Program-made: the position numbers and the translations under genes
Part shown: one piece after another, positions 10,845 to 22,195 of the stretch
Numbering within the stretch: the stretch's first letter is position 1
Layout of the letters: the number at the start of each line of letters is the position of its first letter
Notes under the pieces: generated by a model
Databases searched by the model: none
Told to the model about the DNA's origin: nothing
What the model saw: the letters and a program-made list of their open reading frames with translations, nothing else
NCBI GenBank assembly: GCA_958430865.1
Contig: CAUDNR010001114.1
Span: 27,228-62,872, forward strand
DNA from: Entrophospora sp. SA101
Lineage: Eukaryota > Glomeromycota > Glomeromycetes > Entrophosporales > Entrophosporaceae
Length of the DNA: 35,645 bases
Reading direction: 5' to 3'

Positions 10845-11465
10845 AATTGTTCTTCAATGATCCAAGAGCAATATTTCTTAGAACTTTAGGAGTTCTGTAT
10901 TTGTGTATAAATAATGGCTTCAATTTTCTGTTTAACTGTTAATAATACTGTAACTCTTTCTTTTGACCTTTTTCTTCCAGATTCAGGCCCAGTTGGTAAT
11001 ACTTTGGATGGTTCTAACTGCCAAAATAAACTGCTTTAAAAATATCAGATAATTAATGTTGGTTTGTAATAGAATTTCTTAATAAGCAGATAATTGTGAA
11101 ATAGATCATTAGCAGCTTCATCTTGTTTGTATATTGATTTATATTTTGTATTTGCTTGAACCCTGTTAACCACCCTTCTGATGCTTTAAAGTCATGAAGT
11201 CATGGATTTTGAGAAGTGATGCAAATTTTATTGCCTTTCTTTCAATATATCACCAAGTAATGTCTTAAATGGCTTGCTCTGTCTAAATATACAATTCTTG
11301 ATCAATTCCATATACCAACTATCTTTCTTGTTAGTATCAGAAAACTTTGGATCAATAGGAAGCCACCTTTAAAATATCACTAATTGTACTTGTACTTGTA
11401 TCAAAAGTTGTTGTGGATTCTTTGCTTGTTGGAATCAGAATTGTCTTTTTGCTAAACAAGCTACT
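10845..11465 (-). pseudogene. pogo/Tigger-like transposase relic (CENP-B HTH plus DDE_1)
   Basis: Reading on the minus strand from about 11460, fragments appear in the order of a pogo-family transposase. STISDILK is a helix-turn-helix end (about 11370). DSWYMELIK and LLGDILKERQ follow. Next are AIKFASLLKIHDF and FKASEGWLTGFKQIQNINQY, of CENP-B/Tc5 HTH type (about 11150-11230). The DDE_1 signatures are KAVYF, LEPSKVLPTGPESGRKRSKE and RVTVLLTV (about 10940-11030), then LKPLFIHKYRTPKVLRNI (about 10865-10920). The pieces lie in different frames with intervening stops. The interval between HTH and DDE is shorter than usual, suggesting a deletion. I could not find its terminal repeats. The MITEs at 24100 and 28019 may have been moved by this superfamily. 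Confidence 0.75.
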
Positions 11466-11503
11466 CTTTTTACCAAAGCAGTTAAAGATTTTCTTTTATT
11501 TAA

Positions 11504-12126
11504 AGCCCGAATGGTTCGGTTTTTAAATTATTATTGAACACAAAAAAAAATTTTTTTTTTTCTGATAATTTTTTTTTTCCGATAATAAATAAAATATATA
11601 TATTAATATACAGTATATTATCAAAAAAAAAAAATAATAATAATAATAATTAATAATTAATTCCTCTCCTTCAATTTCACTGTTAGTTATTGATTTCTTC
11701 ATGAATGAATTACATAATTCTCTTGATAATAATTCACCTGATAACTCCTATTTATAATAGTGAAGAAGTTGGAGAGGAGCATAATTAATTGATGACAACA
11801 AAGAAATTTCAATTATGTGGATCAGGATGAATAGGCTATTACTAAACTTCTTTGTGTAATTGCAATTCAATGAATTAATCCCGAAATAGCTCCTAGCTCT
11901 CGAAGTGCAAAATCTATACGAAATAGATTAAAGAATTTCAGCCAATGAATTTCTAATTCCGGTAACACTATCAAATTTAAATTTTTATTGGTTTAAAAAA
12001 AATAGATTCGGTTCGGTTTCGGTTTGTATGCAAGAAGTTCGGTTCGGTTTTGATCTATAAACCGAAAGTTCGGTTCGGTTTCGGTTTACCCATAAACCGG
12101 TTCGAACCGAACCGTTAGGAGTTTTA
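11504..12126. mobile_element. Putative non-autonomous element with GGTTCGG-bearing ends
   Basis: The left end AGCCCGAATGGTTCGG and the right end (reverse complement CTCCTAACGGTTCGG, preceded by TAAAA) form imperfect inverted repeats. CTTTTATTTAA occurs at 11493-11503 and again at 12127-12137, an 11-bp direct repeat that would suit a Mutator-like target duplication. The interior is AT-rich and non-coding, with an internal inverted repeat around 11658-11790 (CCTCTCC/GGAGAGG). The flanking repeat is AT-rich, so chance is not excluded. Confidence 0.5.
12005..12117. repeat. Cluster of GGTTCGGTTTCGGTTT-type short repeats
   Basis: GTTCGGTT occurs repeatedly in this 113-base stretch in both orientations (for example 12005-12025, 12036-12050, 12069-12088 and AACCGAACCG near 12108). 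It forms the right subterminal part of the putative element 11504-12126. Subterminal arrays like this are often transposase-binding sites (inference). Confidence 0.7.
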
Positions 12127-12950
12127 CTTTTATTTAATGACACTTTAAAAATAATGGAACGAAATAAATTAATTTAGAACTTGAATTAAGTGGATCTAAA
12201 TCGAGAAATTCAATTATATGAATCAAAGTTGTTTTTTTAAAGAGAAGTCTGATCAAAAAATTGTATGCTACTAATCAAAATTTTTTATCTACAAGATAAA
12301 ACAAACATCAAGAACATATTATGCCTTTTTTGACTTTTATAAGAAACAAAAAAATTTACTTTGTAACAGCCGTGGATTTTTTCCTCCACTTTCTATAATA
12401 GACAGATCGTCACTTAATAAGGAAATATCGAACGATCATCTCTTTAGTTAATCGCGTGCTAACTATATAAATGCCTTTTAGCGCAACAATGATTGCATTA
12501 ATTAATGTTAGCTAACTGTTAACTTTATTTTGCACAAATATTTTAAATAAAGAACGAATAAAAAATCTTATTGCTATAACAAGATAAGATAATCATAAAT
12601 AAACAACAAATAAAATTAACAGCAAATAATAAAAATGTAAATTTAATTTGTGAAATTATTTTTAAAAAATTTTTAATTGGGAATATAAAGAAAAATTTTT
12701 ATCAATTGATTATAATAATAGTCTTTTATTTTTAATAAACTATACATTATTATAATTATTACTATTACGTGTAGTGAACGTTTAGTTTTTTAATTAATAT
12801 TTTTTAAAATTTGAATTTTCATCACAAATAATTTCAACTTAAAAAATTTTAAATCATTTCTTTCTTCTCGCCCATCTTTTTTATTTAAATAAAAGCCATT
12901 CCTTTTTAATTTTATTAATATACATTAAAAAGTAAGACATCAATATAATA
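12127..12950. other. AT-rich spacer upstream of the septin gene
   Basis: No open frame worth calling and no bounded repeat. The stretch presumably holds the septin promoter and 5' untranslated region; a TATA-like ACTATATAAATG lies near 12460. I cannot assign any site with confidence. Confidence 0.35.
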
Positions 12951-15466
12951 ATGCCTTTGGTATGTTTACAAATATGTATATATAATATTTACTATATAAT
13001 AAAAATATAATATATTTTACTCACGCATCTTTTTTTTTTATTTAATAATTATTAAATTTTACTTGTTTTTACAATAAAAGGAATACGCTCTTCAACACAG
13101 GTAAGACACGTTATCAAACTTCTAACAAAGAGGACGAATAATTATAAAGTGTTTTAGTTGGAATATATTTTAAATAATTCAATGATTAATGATCATTTAC
13201 CTTATCACTCGTGTTACCTTTAGAGGTCTTTTCCCAGATCCCGGTCCATGGAAGATTCCTCAAACTCGTGAGGTAGCTCTTAGAGATACACTTGGTATTG
13301 AGGCTCTCCCCAGGCAACGTTTCAACAAAACAAAAAGAACACCGTATGTTCTCAACATCATGGTAGTTGGTAAGTTCTATATATTTTTCTTTTACAGTAG
13401 AAAAAAAAGACTAATATCGATTGATTGATTTTTAATGATAATTTATTGATCATCCTCTTCATAATAATGAAAAGGTGAGAGCGGCCTTGGAAAAACCACT
13501 TTTATGAACACTTTATTCAACACCCCACTTAAAGAAGAAATTTATCCAAAAACTCCACAATCCACAAAAACCGTAGAAATCAGTCCGGTGCATTATGGTC
13601 AGTAATACAATATCGATGTAGTTCTTATAGTATACATATATATATATATATATATATATATTAGGGCTGGGTACATAACCTTAATGAGCTAACTTTAGTC
13701 AAGCTATTCGTTACTAAATTAGGGGTTTACCCCTTTACGCCAGCAGCCTTGATAATACATATATATTCATAGTTTTCTTTATTCTTCTATAATAAATAGA
13801 ATTGGTTGAAGATGGCGTCACCCTTAACCTTACAGTAGTTGACACACCCGGATTTGGTGATCAACTTAATCGTGAACACAAGTAAGTGTTTCGACATTTA
13901 AATAAATCAAATAATTGATAGATTCATTAAAATTGAGAATAATAAAATTTAATTACTTTATATAGTCTTGATCCTATTGTGGATTATATTGATAATCAAT
14001 TTGAAGCATACCATGCTGCAGAACGTAGTCCTGAATTCAGGCGTGCAATACCAGACACTCGTGTACATGCTGTATTATATTTCATAGCTCCAACCGGTCA
14101 TGCGTACGTTATTTAATAATTTATATTATCTTTTTTATTCCTTATTTATATATGTTATTTATTTTATTTGTTTTAAAAAAAAGTCTTAAAGAGCTTGATA
14201 TCAAGGCACTTCAAGTATTATCAACCAAAGTAAATATCATCCCAGTTATTGCTAAAGCTGATACTCTTACACAAGAAGAAAAGGCTTCCTTCAAAAAAAC
14301 TGTACGTTTTCAATTCTTTTTTTTATTAAATTTTCTATATATAAACGAAAATTTATACAAAATCATATGTGTTTTATTATGGGATAGATATTAAGAGATA
14401 TCGAAGCCAATGATATCAGAATTTTCCCTACTGCATATCCAGATGATAGAGAAAGTGTTGATGATCTCGAGGTATGATTAATTGTTGGTGAAAATTTTAT
14501 ATTATTTTTCAACGATAAAAAAAAAATATTCATTTATATATATTTTGGATAAAAATAATAGAAATATATTCCATTCACAGTCATTGGTAGTGATCAATTT
14601 GTGGACGTTAATGGAAAAAAAGTAAGAGGTAGATCATATAGATGGGGAGTTGTTGAAGGTTAGTCATAATGGAAAAAAATTTTAATATCGTTTAATTATT
14701 TAAATGTAAGTAATCATTTGCTAATAATCATGATTACCATTTATATTTATAAAATTTAGTTGAAAACGAACAACATTGCGATTTTATTCATCTCCGTGAA
14801 CTTTTAATGACACATGCACTTCATGACCTTCTCGAGACAACTCATACAGTTCACTATCATAATTATCGTGCCAAGAAACTTCGTTCCAGTGGCCGCCCCG
14901 AATCTATACTTGCATGTGACGATTCTTATGAACATAGGATTGAAGGAAGCAAACAAACTATTGCCGAAGAAATGATTAGAAAAGAAGAAGAAATGAGACA
15001 AAACTTTGTTATGAAAGTTAGAGAGAAAGAAGCTTCTTTAAGGGAAAGAGAAGAACAAGTAATTAGTCACATTTTATTTGTTTGTTTGTTTGTTTATTAA
15101 TAGTTATTTAATCGATTTATTGATCGATTATTGTTATTTTTATGATTAGTTGAATCAACGTAGACAAGAGCTTATGGCTGAATTAGAAGAACAACGTTTA
15201 TTAATTGCTGCTGAAGAACGTGAATTCCAAGAATTATATATGCAAAGTAAAAATGCAACGTAATTATCATTCCTAATATTTTTTTTAATGATAGTATTGT
15301 TAAAATTAATATTATAATTATTATGAATTTAAATGTTTAATTGATTAATAATTTATTGTTTATTTGTATATTAGTATCTCGAAAGGAAATAAACTCTTTG
15401 GAAAAAAGGCTTAATAAACAAGAAAGAAATCCATTTCATTATAATAATATAATAACAATAATGTGA
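12951..15466 (+). CDS. Septin (filament-forming GTPase)
   Basis: Exons: 12951-12959, 13081-13100, 13224-13369, 13475-13597, 13800-13881, 13966-14103, 14184-14301, 14388-14471, 14562-14658, 14760-15058, 15150-15246 and 15375-15466, giving 434 residues. A basic RQRFNKTKR segment (about 41-49, candidate phosphoinositide-binding) precedes the GTPase domain. The GTPase motifs are G1 GESGLGKTT (59-67), G3 DTPGFG (114-119) and G4 AKAD (196-199). A Glu-rich coiled coil covers about 330-425. Septins form hetero-oligomeric filaments at the cell cortex, septa and branch sites. The intact G1 and G3 motifs fit nucleotide binding. I cannot place it in a specific fungal septin group. Exon 12 is a choice: reading through the last donor would end the protein at 15263 with SKNAT, while splicing continues the coiled coil as [13 protein letters not shown]. 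The first two exons are only 9 and 20 bases long. Confidence 0.95.
13636..13755. repeat. (TA)n tract and possible MITE insertion in a septin intron
   Basis: The intron 13598-13799 is 202 bases, longer than most of the gene's other introns. It contains a pure TA run (13636-13661), followed by TAGGGCTGGG (from about 13662), the palindrome GGGGTTTACCCC (13731 area) and CAGCCTTG near 13744-13751. TAGGGCTG and the reverse complement CAAGGCTG could be short inverted ends. AGGGCTGGG is seen at ends of some hAT elements. The assignment is tentative; the TA run itself is certain. Confidence 0.4.
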
Positions 15467-15897
15467 CGAATAATTATCTTTTATTCTCTCTTATTTACAA
15501 ATAATTATTGAAAAGAGAGTGGTAGAAGTAATATTTTATAATATAATATATTTTTTTATTTAATAATACTTTGTAACAATTATAATTTTTATTAATTTAT
15601 ATTTAATATTAGAAAAATAAATGTAATTTGGTTATTTTATTTTTATTTATGGAGGTTTGAATTAATTAATTATTTTATATTATTATTTATTTAATTTATT
15701 ATTAGAATTATTAAGATTTTTTTAGAATTTTTTTTGACATTAAAAAAAAATCAATAATTAATTAATAATAAGCAATTAGAATTTTTATTAAAAAATTTTT
15801 TTTAAATAATACATATTATATAAACACATAAAGCAAAAGCAAAAAAAATTAATATTATTATCATTAATAGTTTTTTTTTATTGAATTGATATTTTTT
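15467..15897. other. Convergent intergenic region (septin / Mak11-like)
   Basis: Very AT-rich sequence with long A and T runs between two convergent stops. It must hold both 3' untranslated regions. AATAAA-type words occur several times, so no single polyadenylation signal can be chosen. No gene or bounded repeat is visible. Confidence 0.4.
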
Positions 15898-17628
15898 TTA
15901 TTCTAATTGTTGTTGTGAAATAGCAAGACATGTTAATCTACTCTTGGTATCGTATGATGATAATGGTTTAATTTGTTGTTGTTCTTGTTTATGTTTATCA
16001 TCATTATCTTGTTCTCGAGGAAATAAATATTGATCCAGATTCCATAAATTGATTATACCATCTGATGATATAGATGCCAAAATAGTCAAAGGTCCAGGTT
16101 TATTGTTATCATCATCATTATTAATAATGGGAGGAGATGATTGAACAAGCGCAAGATCTTTAATTCTTAATAATTTTCCCGCCAAAAAAAAAGATTTTAT
16201 TAATATGTATAGGATCGAATATACAGTATATATGATTTATAAGAATAATATGTACAGGTATTTACTTACCTATTTTTATGACCTGATATTGATAATATAC
16301 AACCACCATTTTTTACATCATATATTCTTATTAATTTATCTTCGCTTCCTACTATCAACAAGTCATCATCGACATCGTTTTTATGATGATGATAATATTG
16401 CATACATAAATATCTTGAAGTTTTCAATTCAAATTTTTGCACAACCTTTGCATCCTAATAAGATTAATTAATTAAAAATTTCCATTGATTTGAAAATAAA
16501 TCCCTCCTCAAAAATAATAATAATTATCATTATGATCTTAACTGATATATTGTAGATTTCTATCTCATGTGCCATTAATATTGCGTATTGATTTCCTGAT
16601 GGATTCCATAATACCACTTCACCCTCTATAAATTTAAATATTTAAATACCAAAGGATTACCACAATAAAATCACCCACACTAATAACAATAATAACAACA
16701 ACAACAATAAATTTAATGATAACCTCTTCCTAATTTATTTGAACTAGCTTTTATTCCATTCAACAAATTCCATAGAATAACAGTCTTATCAATTGAAACC
16801 GATAATGCAATCTTTCCTGTTGGATGAATATCCAAAGAATTAACACGACCTTTATGTCCTTTCAAATTTTTCAAACATTCCCAATCTTTTGTTCTCCATA
16901 TACATATCAATCCATCATCACTACCACTTAACATGTTGGTTTTATTATAAAATTTTAACGTTGTTATCGATCCTTCATGTTTCAACAATGATCCAAGCTC
17001 TTTGCGTTTTTTTAAATTATATAATCTACACTCGCATATATGAACATGAATATATGTGTGTGTGTCATTTATAAGAACGATCATTTTTATTTAAAAAATA
17101 AAAAACTTTAACATACTTGATAACTTCGTCAGTACTTCCGGATGCTAAATATCTACCACTTACAGCAACACACTTAATACAACCAATATGAGCAGGGAAA
17201 ATAAATATTGGATCTAGTTTCAACGAATAATCCTCCTTTCTCGCAAAAAAAAAAAGAAATAAATAAAAACATTAATTGATAATAATAATCAATAAATTTT
17301 ATTTCTTTATTATTGGATAATTAAGTAATAATAATAATACGTTATTGTCATTTCCATTTTCGTTTTCTTGTAATATTTCCTCCTTCTCCTCTTTCTCTTT
17401 CTCTTTCTCAGAATCCTGTTTAACCCATTTTGCCTTGATTCCGTATAAAATTCTTTCATAACTTCCTGAAATAATTAAAAAATCAAATTCAGATTTATCT
17501 TCGTTGTTCCCTTTTATTATATTATTATTATTATTATTAACGATGCTGCTACTAATTCCATTATTAATATCGTCTTTGTCGCCATTTTTATTATTAGAAT
17601 TTATAGAATTTCTTTTTCTTTTAGTCAT
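15898..17628 (-). CDS. MAK11: WD40-repeat ribosome biogenesis protein, Mak11/PAK1IP1 family
   Basis: Exons in transcript order: 17628-17341, 17235-17117, 17025-16724, 16625-16543, 16454-16270 and 16165-15898, giving 414 residues. The N-terminus is basic and Asn-rich (TKRKRNS, then an N tract), followed by FLIISGSYERILYGI. WD repeats follow: FPAHIGCIKCVAVSGRYLAS, LLKHEGSITTLKFY...LLSGSDDGLICIWR, CLKNLKGHKGRVNSLDIHP...SVSIDKTVILWN, and EGEVVLWNPSG. The last two are LLIVGSEDKLIRIYDV and LASISSDGIINLWNLD. The KWxCLKxLKxHKG and GKIALSVSIDKT wording is characteristic of PAK1IP1/Mak11, a nucleolar factor for 60S subunit assembly (family knowledge). A Lys/Glu-rich insert (about residues 73-95) before the first full repeat is unusual. 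The acceptor at 17236 was chosen because it alone restores the blade frame. Confidence 0.9.
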
Positions 17629-18332
17629 AATTTTTTTTTTTTAATATTAATCAAAATTATATTGATCTACATGTTAACGTTAAAAAAAAAATTTTTCTTT
17701 ATTATTTATTATTTGAAAAATTTTTTAAGATTTATATCTGTATAAAATGAATATAGTTAATGATGTAATGATGAAATTATTACTATATAGTTAGATGAGA
17801 GGTTATATTATTATGTAAATTGTAAATATGTAAAGAAATAATAAAATATTCCCCTAATGTTGGATAAAAATTGAATTATAAAAATACGCGTCAAGACAAA
17901 GTCTGTTCATGTGAAAAAAAATTAAGGTTTCATATACACACAAATATACATATATACGTAAATTTGCGAAAAAAAAAATTTTTTTGAAAGTCATATTTTC
18001 CCAACCAACCACAATAAAAAACCATTGTTCAGTTTAAAAGAAAAAATAAAGATAAAAATTTTATAAATTGGCGTTCTTATATCTTCAATCTCACACATCC
18101 CGCCACAATCACTATTCGAATCACACATCTACTTTCTATTGTGATAAACAAAAGTCCTTTTTTTGAATACTTTTTGCATTAGAAAAATAAAAATTGTTTG
18201 TTATTATTTATCTACATAATATTTAATATAAAATTTGTTTTTGAAAAAAATCAAATAATCAAAATTATAAACGTTAATATTACAACTATAATAACTATAA
18301 AGAAGATTTTTTTCCAACTATTTAAAATGTTA
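17629..18332. other. Intergenic region between two minus-strand genes
   Basis: Holds the 5' flank of the Mak11-like gene and the 3' flank of the MADS-box gene. It is AT-rich, with slightly higher GC near 18070-18160 (ATCTCACACATCCCGCCAC). No open frame or inverted repeat with target duplication was found. Confidence 0.4.
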
Positions 18333-20428
18333 CTATTGTTTTAGTTTTTTTTTATCAGGTTCATTTTCATTACCATCAATTGGTGGAGGACGTAGTTTAG
18401 TTAAAGATGATGACGAGGATGACGATGAAGCATTAACATTGCCAATATTATTATTGATGACATTTATACCATTATTAGCAATGTTTGTATTATTTTCTTG
18501 TTTTGATAATGGAGAAGGTTGATAAGAGTTTCTATTAGGGTTTGGCCAATGGAATGGGCCAGGTTGAGCACTAGTCGGAGTGTTACCAAATGTAAGTGGA
18601 CTAGGAAGTTCTGTTGTTTTATAAAATTCAGAGAAGAATGTGGAAGGTGATGGTAGATTTTGTGCAAATGATGTTAATGCTGAGGTTGGAGCATCTGCAG
18701 TTGCAGGTGTTGGACGAGATGATTGCAACTAAAAAAATTTAAAAGAGTCATTCATAATTTTATTAATATATTATCATTAATATATATATATGATATAGAT
18801 GATACATATATGAAATTCTATGGAATGGAATCACACTTACAGGTTGTGAAGTGGTAGGTTGTTGAGAATCAGCGGGAGTTTCAGATGGTTGTTCAGGTGA
18901 TTGGTCTTGCGATTGATCTTGTGATTGTGATTGTTGCTGCTGTTGAGTTGTTTGTTGATTTGTATTGGAACTTGATTGCTTATCGCTAGCTTCTGGAATT
19001 TTAACACGGAGTTTTGGTTTTTTAGGAGGTGAAGACACTAAAGGAGATGGAACCAAGTCAGCAATTATAGAAGTTTCAATTTGTACAGGTGATTGTGACT
19101 GTGATATGTGAACAGTATTACCATTACCACTAGCATTACTGCTACTGCTACCAGTACTATTGATACTACAATTACTACCATTATTCTGATTAACATTAGA
19201 TTTTTGAATATTTTCAGTTTTCACGTTATATATCGATATTTGTGGAGTGTTAGAAGATATAGGTAAAGTAGTATTGTTGTTGTTATTATTATTATTATTA
19301 GTTGAAGATGAAGACGGATTATTGGAAGAATTTGCATTTGTAGAATTAGGCATGTTAATTGGTATTGTGGTTTGTGGAGGAGGGTGAGGTATTGTGTTAG
19401 GTGCTTGATTAGTTATTTGATTATTTATTGAATTAGGTATTTGATTGGACATTTGATTTTGTACAACGTTGGCAACAGGATTGTGCATAAGAGACATAGT
19501 CAGTTGTTGTTGTTGTTGGTGATGTATTTGCTGATTTGCTTGTGAGTAAAACTGTTGTGGCTAGTTTAAAAAAAGAAAAAGATTATTAATTAAATGTAAG
19601 AGCATATGAAAGAAGGGTTAAATATTTATATTATAATTTGTATTAGAGTATTTACTTGTTGAACTAAGTAAGCAGGTGGAGATGGTGCATACATTGGATA
19701 ATTGCTTATTTGATAAGATTGAGGAGGTGGGGGTGTTTGTTGATAGTTGGATTGTGGTGAAGGCATTCCATATCGCTGCTAGACAAAAAAAAAACACGAC
19801 GTTAAAATGAGAACTTAAAAAACCATTTATAAATTGGAATAAGAATTGAAACCTAACCTTATGATCAATCCCTGTCGTATCAAATCCTGGTGGAGGTTCA
19901 TCATCGTCATTATCAATTGTATTAGCAAACTAAATAATAATTTTATAAATTTATCATCATATATTATTAAAAGAAAGAAATTAAAAATAATAAAATAAAA
20001 CGATTTATATTATAATCCTTACATCATGATTTCCTTTACTCTCATGAGGTTCGCTATACTGATAACAAATTGCAAAATAACAATATGTAAGTAAATAATT
20101 ATTATAAACTTCAATTATAATACTATAATGATTTTTTACCTCTGTATATTTTAATAGAATTTTATCAATATCTGTACTTGCGTATTGAACAAGTTTATTA
20201 TTACAATTGAAAATAATTAAAGCTATCTCACAATCACATAATACACTTAATTCATAGGCTTTCTTCATTAAGCCATATTTTCTTTTCAAAAAAGTCACCT
20301 GATAATTAATGACCGTTAAGTAATCACAAATAAGTTGAAAGTAATAAAAATAGTCAAAAAAACTCATTACTTACTTGACGATTCCTTTCATCTTTAATTG
20401 GTTTTATTTGAATCTTTTTACGTCCCAT
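18333..20428 (-). CDS. MADS-box transcription factor, MEF2 type
   Basis: Exons in transcript order: 20428-20375, 20298-20140, 20058-20023, 19929-19858, 19778-19656, 19560-18841 and 18728-18333, giving 519 residues. The MADS box is residues 1-57: [20 protein letters not shown], then [20 protein letters not shown] and IALIIF. The MEF2 extension follows (LLKYTEYSEPHES), which separates MEF2/Rlm1/Smp1 factors from the SRF/Mcm1 type. The rest is Gln-, Asn-, Pro- and Ser-rich: PPPPQSYQ (about 120-130), a Q5 tract, an N-rich stretch, [20 protein letters not shown] (about 310-330; possible nuclear signal) and a second Gln tract. Such regions typically activate transcription. The family binds CTA(A/T)4TAG. 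In yeast, Rlm1 acts below the cell-wall MAP kinase, so a similar role is plausible here. The protein ends [13 protein letters not shown]. All intron phases are 0. Confidence 0.93.
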
Positions 20429-22081
20429 GTTTTAATTATTATTGTTTGAACTAATTGATTGTCAGATAGATGAAGTATTGTCGAAGAGAGAGAGAGAGAG
20501 AAGTGAGAGATAATGAACTTTTTTTTTTAAAAAATAAAATAAAAGATTTATTTTAATAATATTGTTTATTGTATATGTTTGTGAAAACAACATTGAAAGG
20601 ATAAAGAATTGTGAAAAGGAATGCATAATATCTGAAGGAAAGAAATGAGAAAATCAATATATAGTAAAAAAATTTACAAAATACTAATAACAAAAAAGAA
20701 AGTTTTTTATGATGGACTTAATGGTAATGCTGTTTTAAAAATATATCAATATAATAATAATTGCAATAGTATGTTGTAGTGTATGTTGTATGTTATATGT
20801 GAATGGAAAAAAGAATTGAATTCCAAAAAAAATTTTTAAGAAATTAAAGAAAAAAATTAATCAATAAATAAATAAAATTAAAAAAGAACACTTACACTTT
20901 AAAAGTAGGAGAAAATAATTATTTTATTTTTTTTAAAAAAATCAAAAATTTTTTTTTGATAATTCGCAAAGTATATTTTTGATGTGGACGCGTTTGTGTG
21001 AATAGGCGAGTAGTTGGTGTGTTTTTTTTTTCAAGTTCAAAGTTATTCCTGGAAGTTCTTTTTTTACCACAAAGAATTTTTATTTTCTATTATAAATTTG
21101 TATATATTTATATATATTTATATATAAATATAAATTATGGATATTTATATAAATTTATATTTATATATGAGAGATAAAAAAAGGTGAAGTTGGATAAAAA
21201 ATAAAAAAAATAAAAAAAAATAAAATTATTTTTAAAAAAAATTTTTAATGGTAAGAATAGCTTAGAGGAGTTAAAAATATATTTATATATTGTGTGGTTG
21301 GTAACACACTTGAAAAATACGATGGTGAGCAAGTTGAAGAACAAGTCTATTTATGTAATAATAATAATAAACCAACATTTTCATTTACTAATTAAATATA
21401 TTTATTTTATAATAATAATATTTCATTATATTATAATTTATACATACACAACATATAACTGGTGATGAAAGATCATATGAGAGAGGGAGTATTATTGTTA
21501 TGTTACCCATTTATTTTTTAGGGTCTTTTTTTGATAAAATAAAATAATAATATTAAATATTAATATTAACATTAATATATTTTAAGAAAAAGCAGGGGCA
21601 ATAAATATGGAGTTATATTCTGGTAGGAAAGGAGATTGTAGATAACAAAATTTAATTAAACAAGAATTAAAACCAGAAATTATTCAAAAAAAATATTGGG
21701 AGTTTTAGTTGGTGACCTTTTTTTTTTTTATGAACAATCAAATTAATTTTTTTTTTCTAAGAATAGATTTTGTGTGGCACTCACTGTATTCCAATAAATA
21801 AGATTGTGTTACAAGGAGGAAAGGATTTTTTTTAAAAAAGACGGATAAAGAGGATTTGTTAATCGTTGTGTTAAAAGGAAATTGAGGATGTCGCTTTATC
21901 GTTGTATGTATAGAATCAATCCAATTCGAAATTAACAATATGAAAATGTAACGTATGTAACGTGATAATGATGATACAACATAATATTTATTATCACAAT
22001 CAACACTGAACCCAAGGGACTATGGGTGTCGTATGACCTGGTTACACAAAAGTCGTTGACCAAATAGAAATTTCCACCAGT
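20429..22081. other. Upstream region of the MADS-box gene, no gene seen
   Basis: The 5' flank contains a (GA)n tract at about 20483-20502, roughly 60 bases above the ATG. Farther out are long A/T runs and TTTATATATATTTATATA-type simple sequence near 21100-21175. I find no open frame with coding character and no element with paired ends. Sequence near 21980-22070 is less AT-rich but unassigned. Confidence 0.4.
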
Positions 22082-22195
22082 AAAAATTGTATTTGCTTAG
22101 CGAATCAATCTTATACGTAGAAATTGTATTCTTGGCGAATTCATCTTATACGTAGAAAATTGTATTATTCGGCCAGTCCATCTTGTACGTAATAG
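22082..22195. repeat. Three-copy imperfect tandem repeat, about 35-40 bp unit
   Basis: Copies 22082-22120, 22121-22155 and 22156-22195 each start AAATTGTATT and carry ATC(T)TATACGTAG or ATCTTGTACGTAATAG near the end. The middle parts (CTTAGCGAATCA, CTTGGCGAATTC, ATTCGGCCAGTCC) have diverged. The function is unknown. It lies in the gene-poor tract above the MADS-box gene. Confidence 0.75.

Noticed and set aside
12095..12117. tRNA B-box-like GGTTCGAACC
   Set aside because: No A box, cloverleaf or terminator T run at the right distance. It is part of the GGTTCGG array.
16205..16471. Plus-strand frame within the Mak11-like gene
   Set aside because: Antisense shadow of intron 5 and exon 5; Tyr/His-rich without motifs.
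18464..18667. Second minus-strand frame over the last MADS-box exon
   Set aside because: Shadow frame of exon 7; composition follows from the Ser/Asn-rich codons of the real frame.
22082..22195. CRISPR-like array
   Set aside because: Only three diverged units with no constant repeat and unique spacer pattern. The host is eukaryotic.
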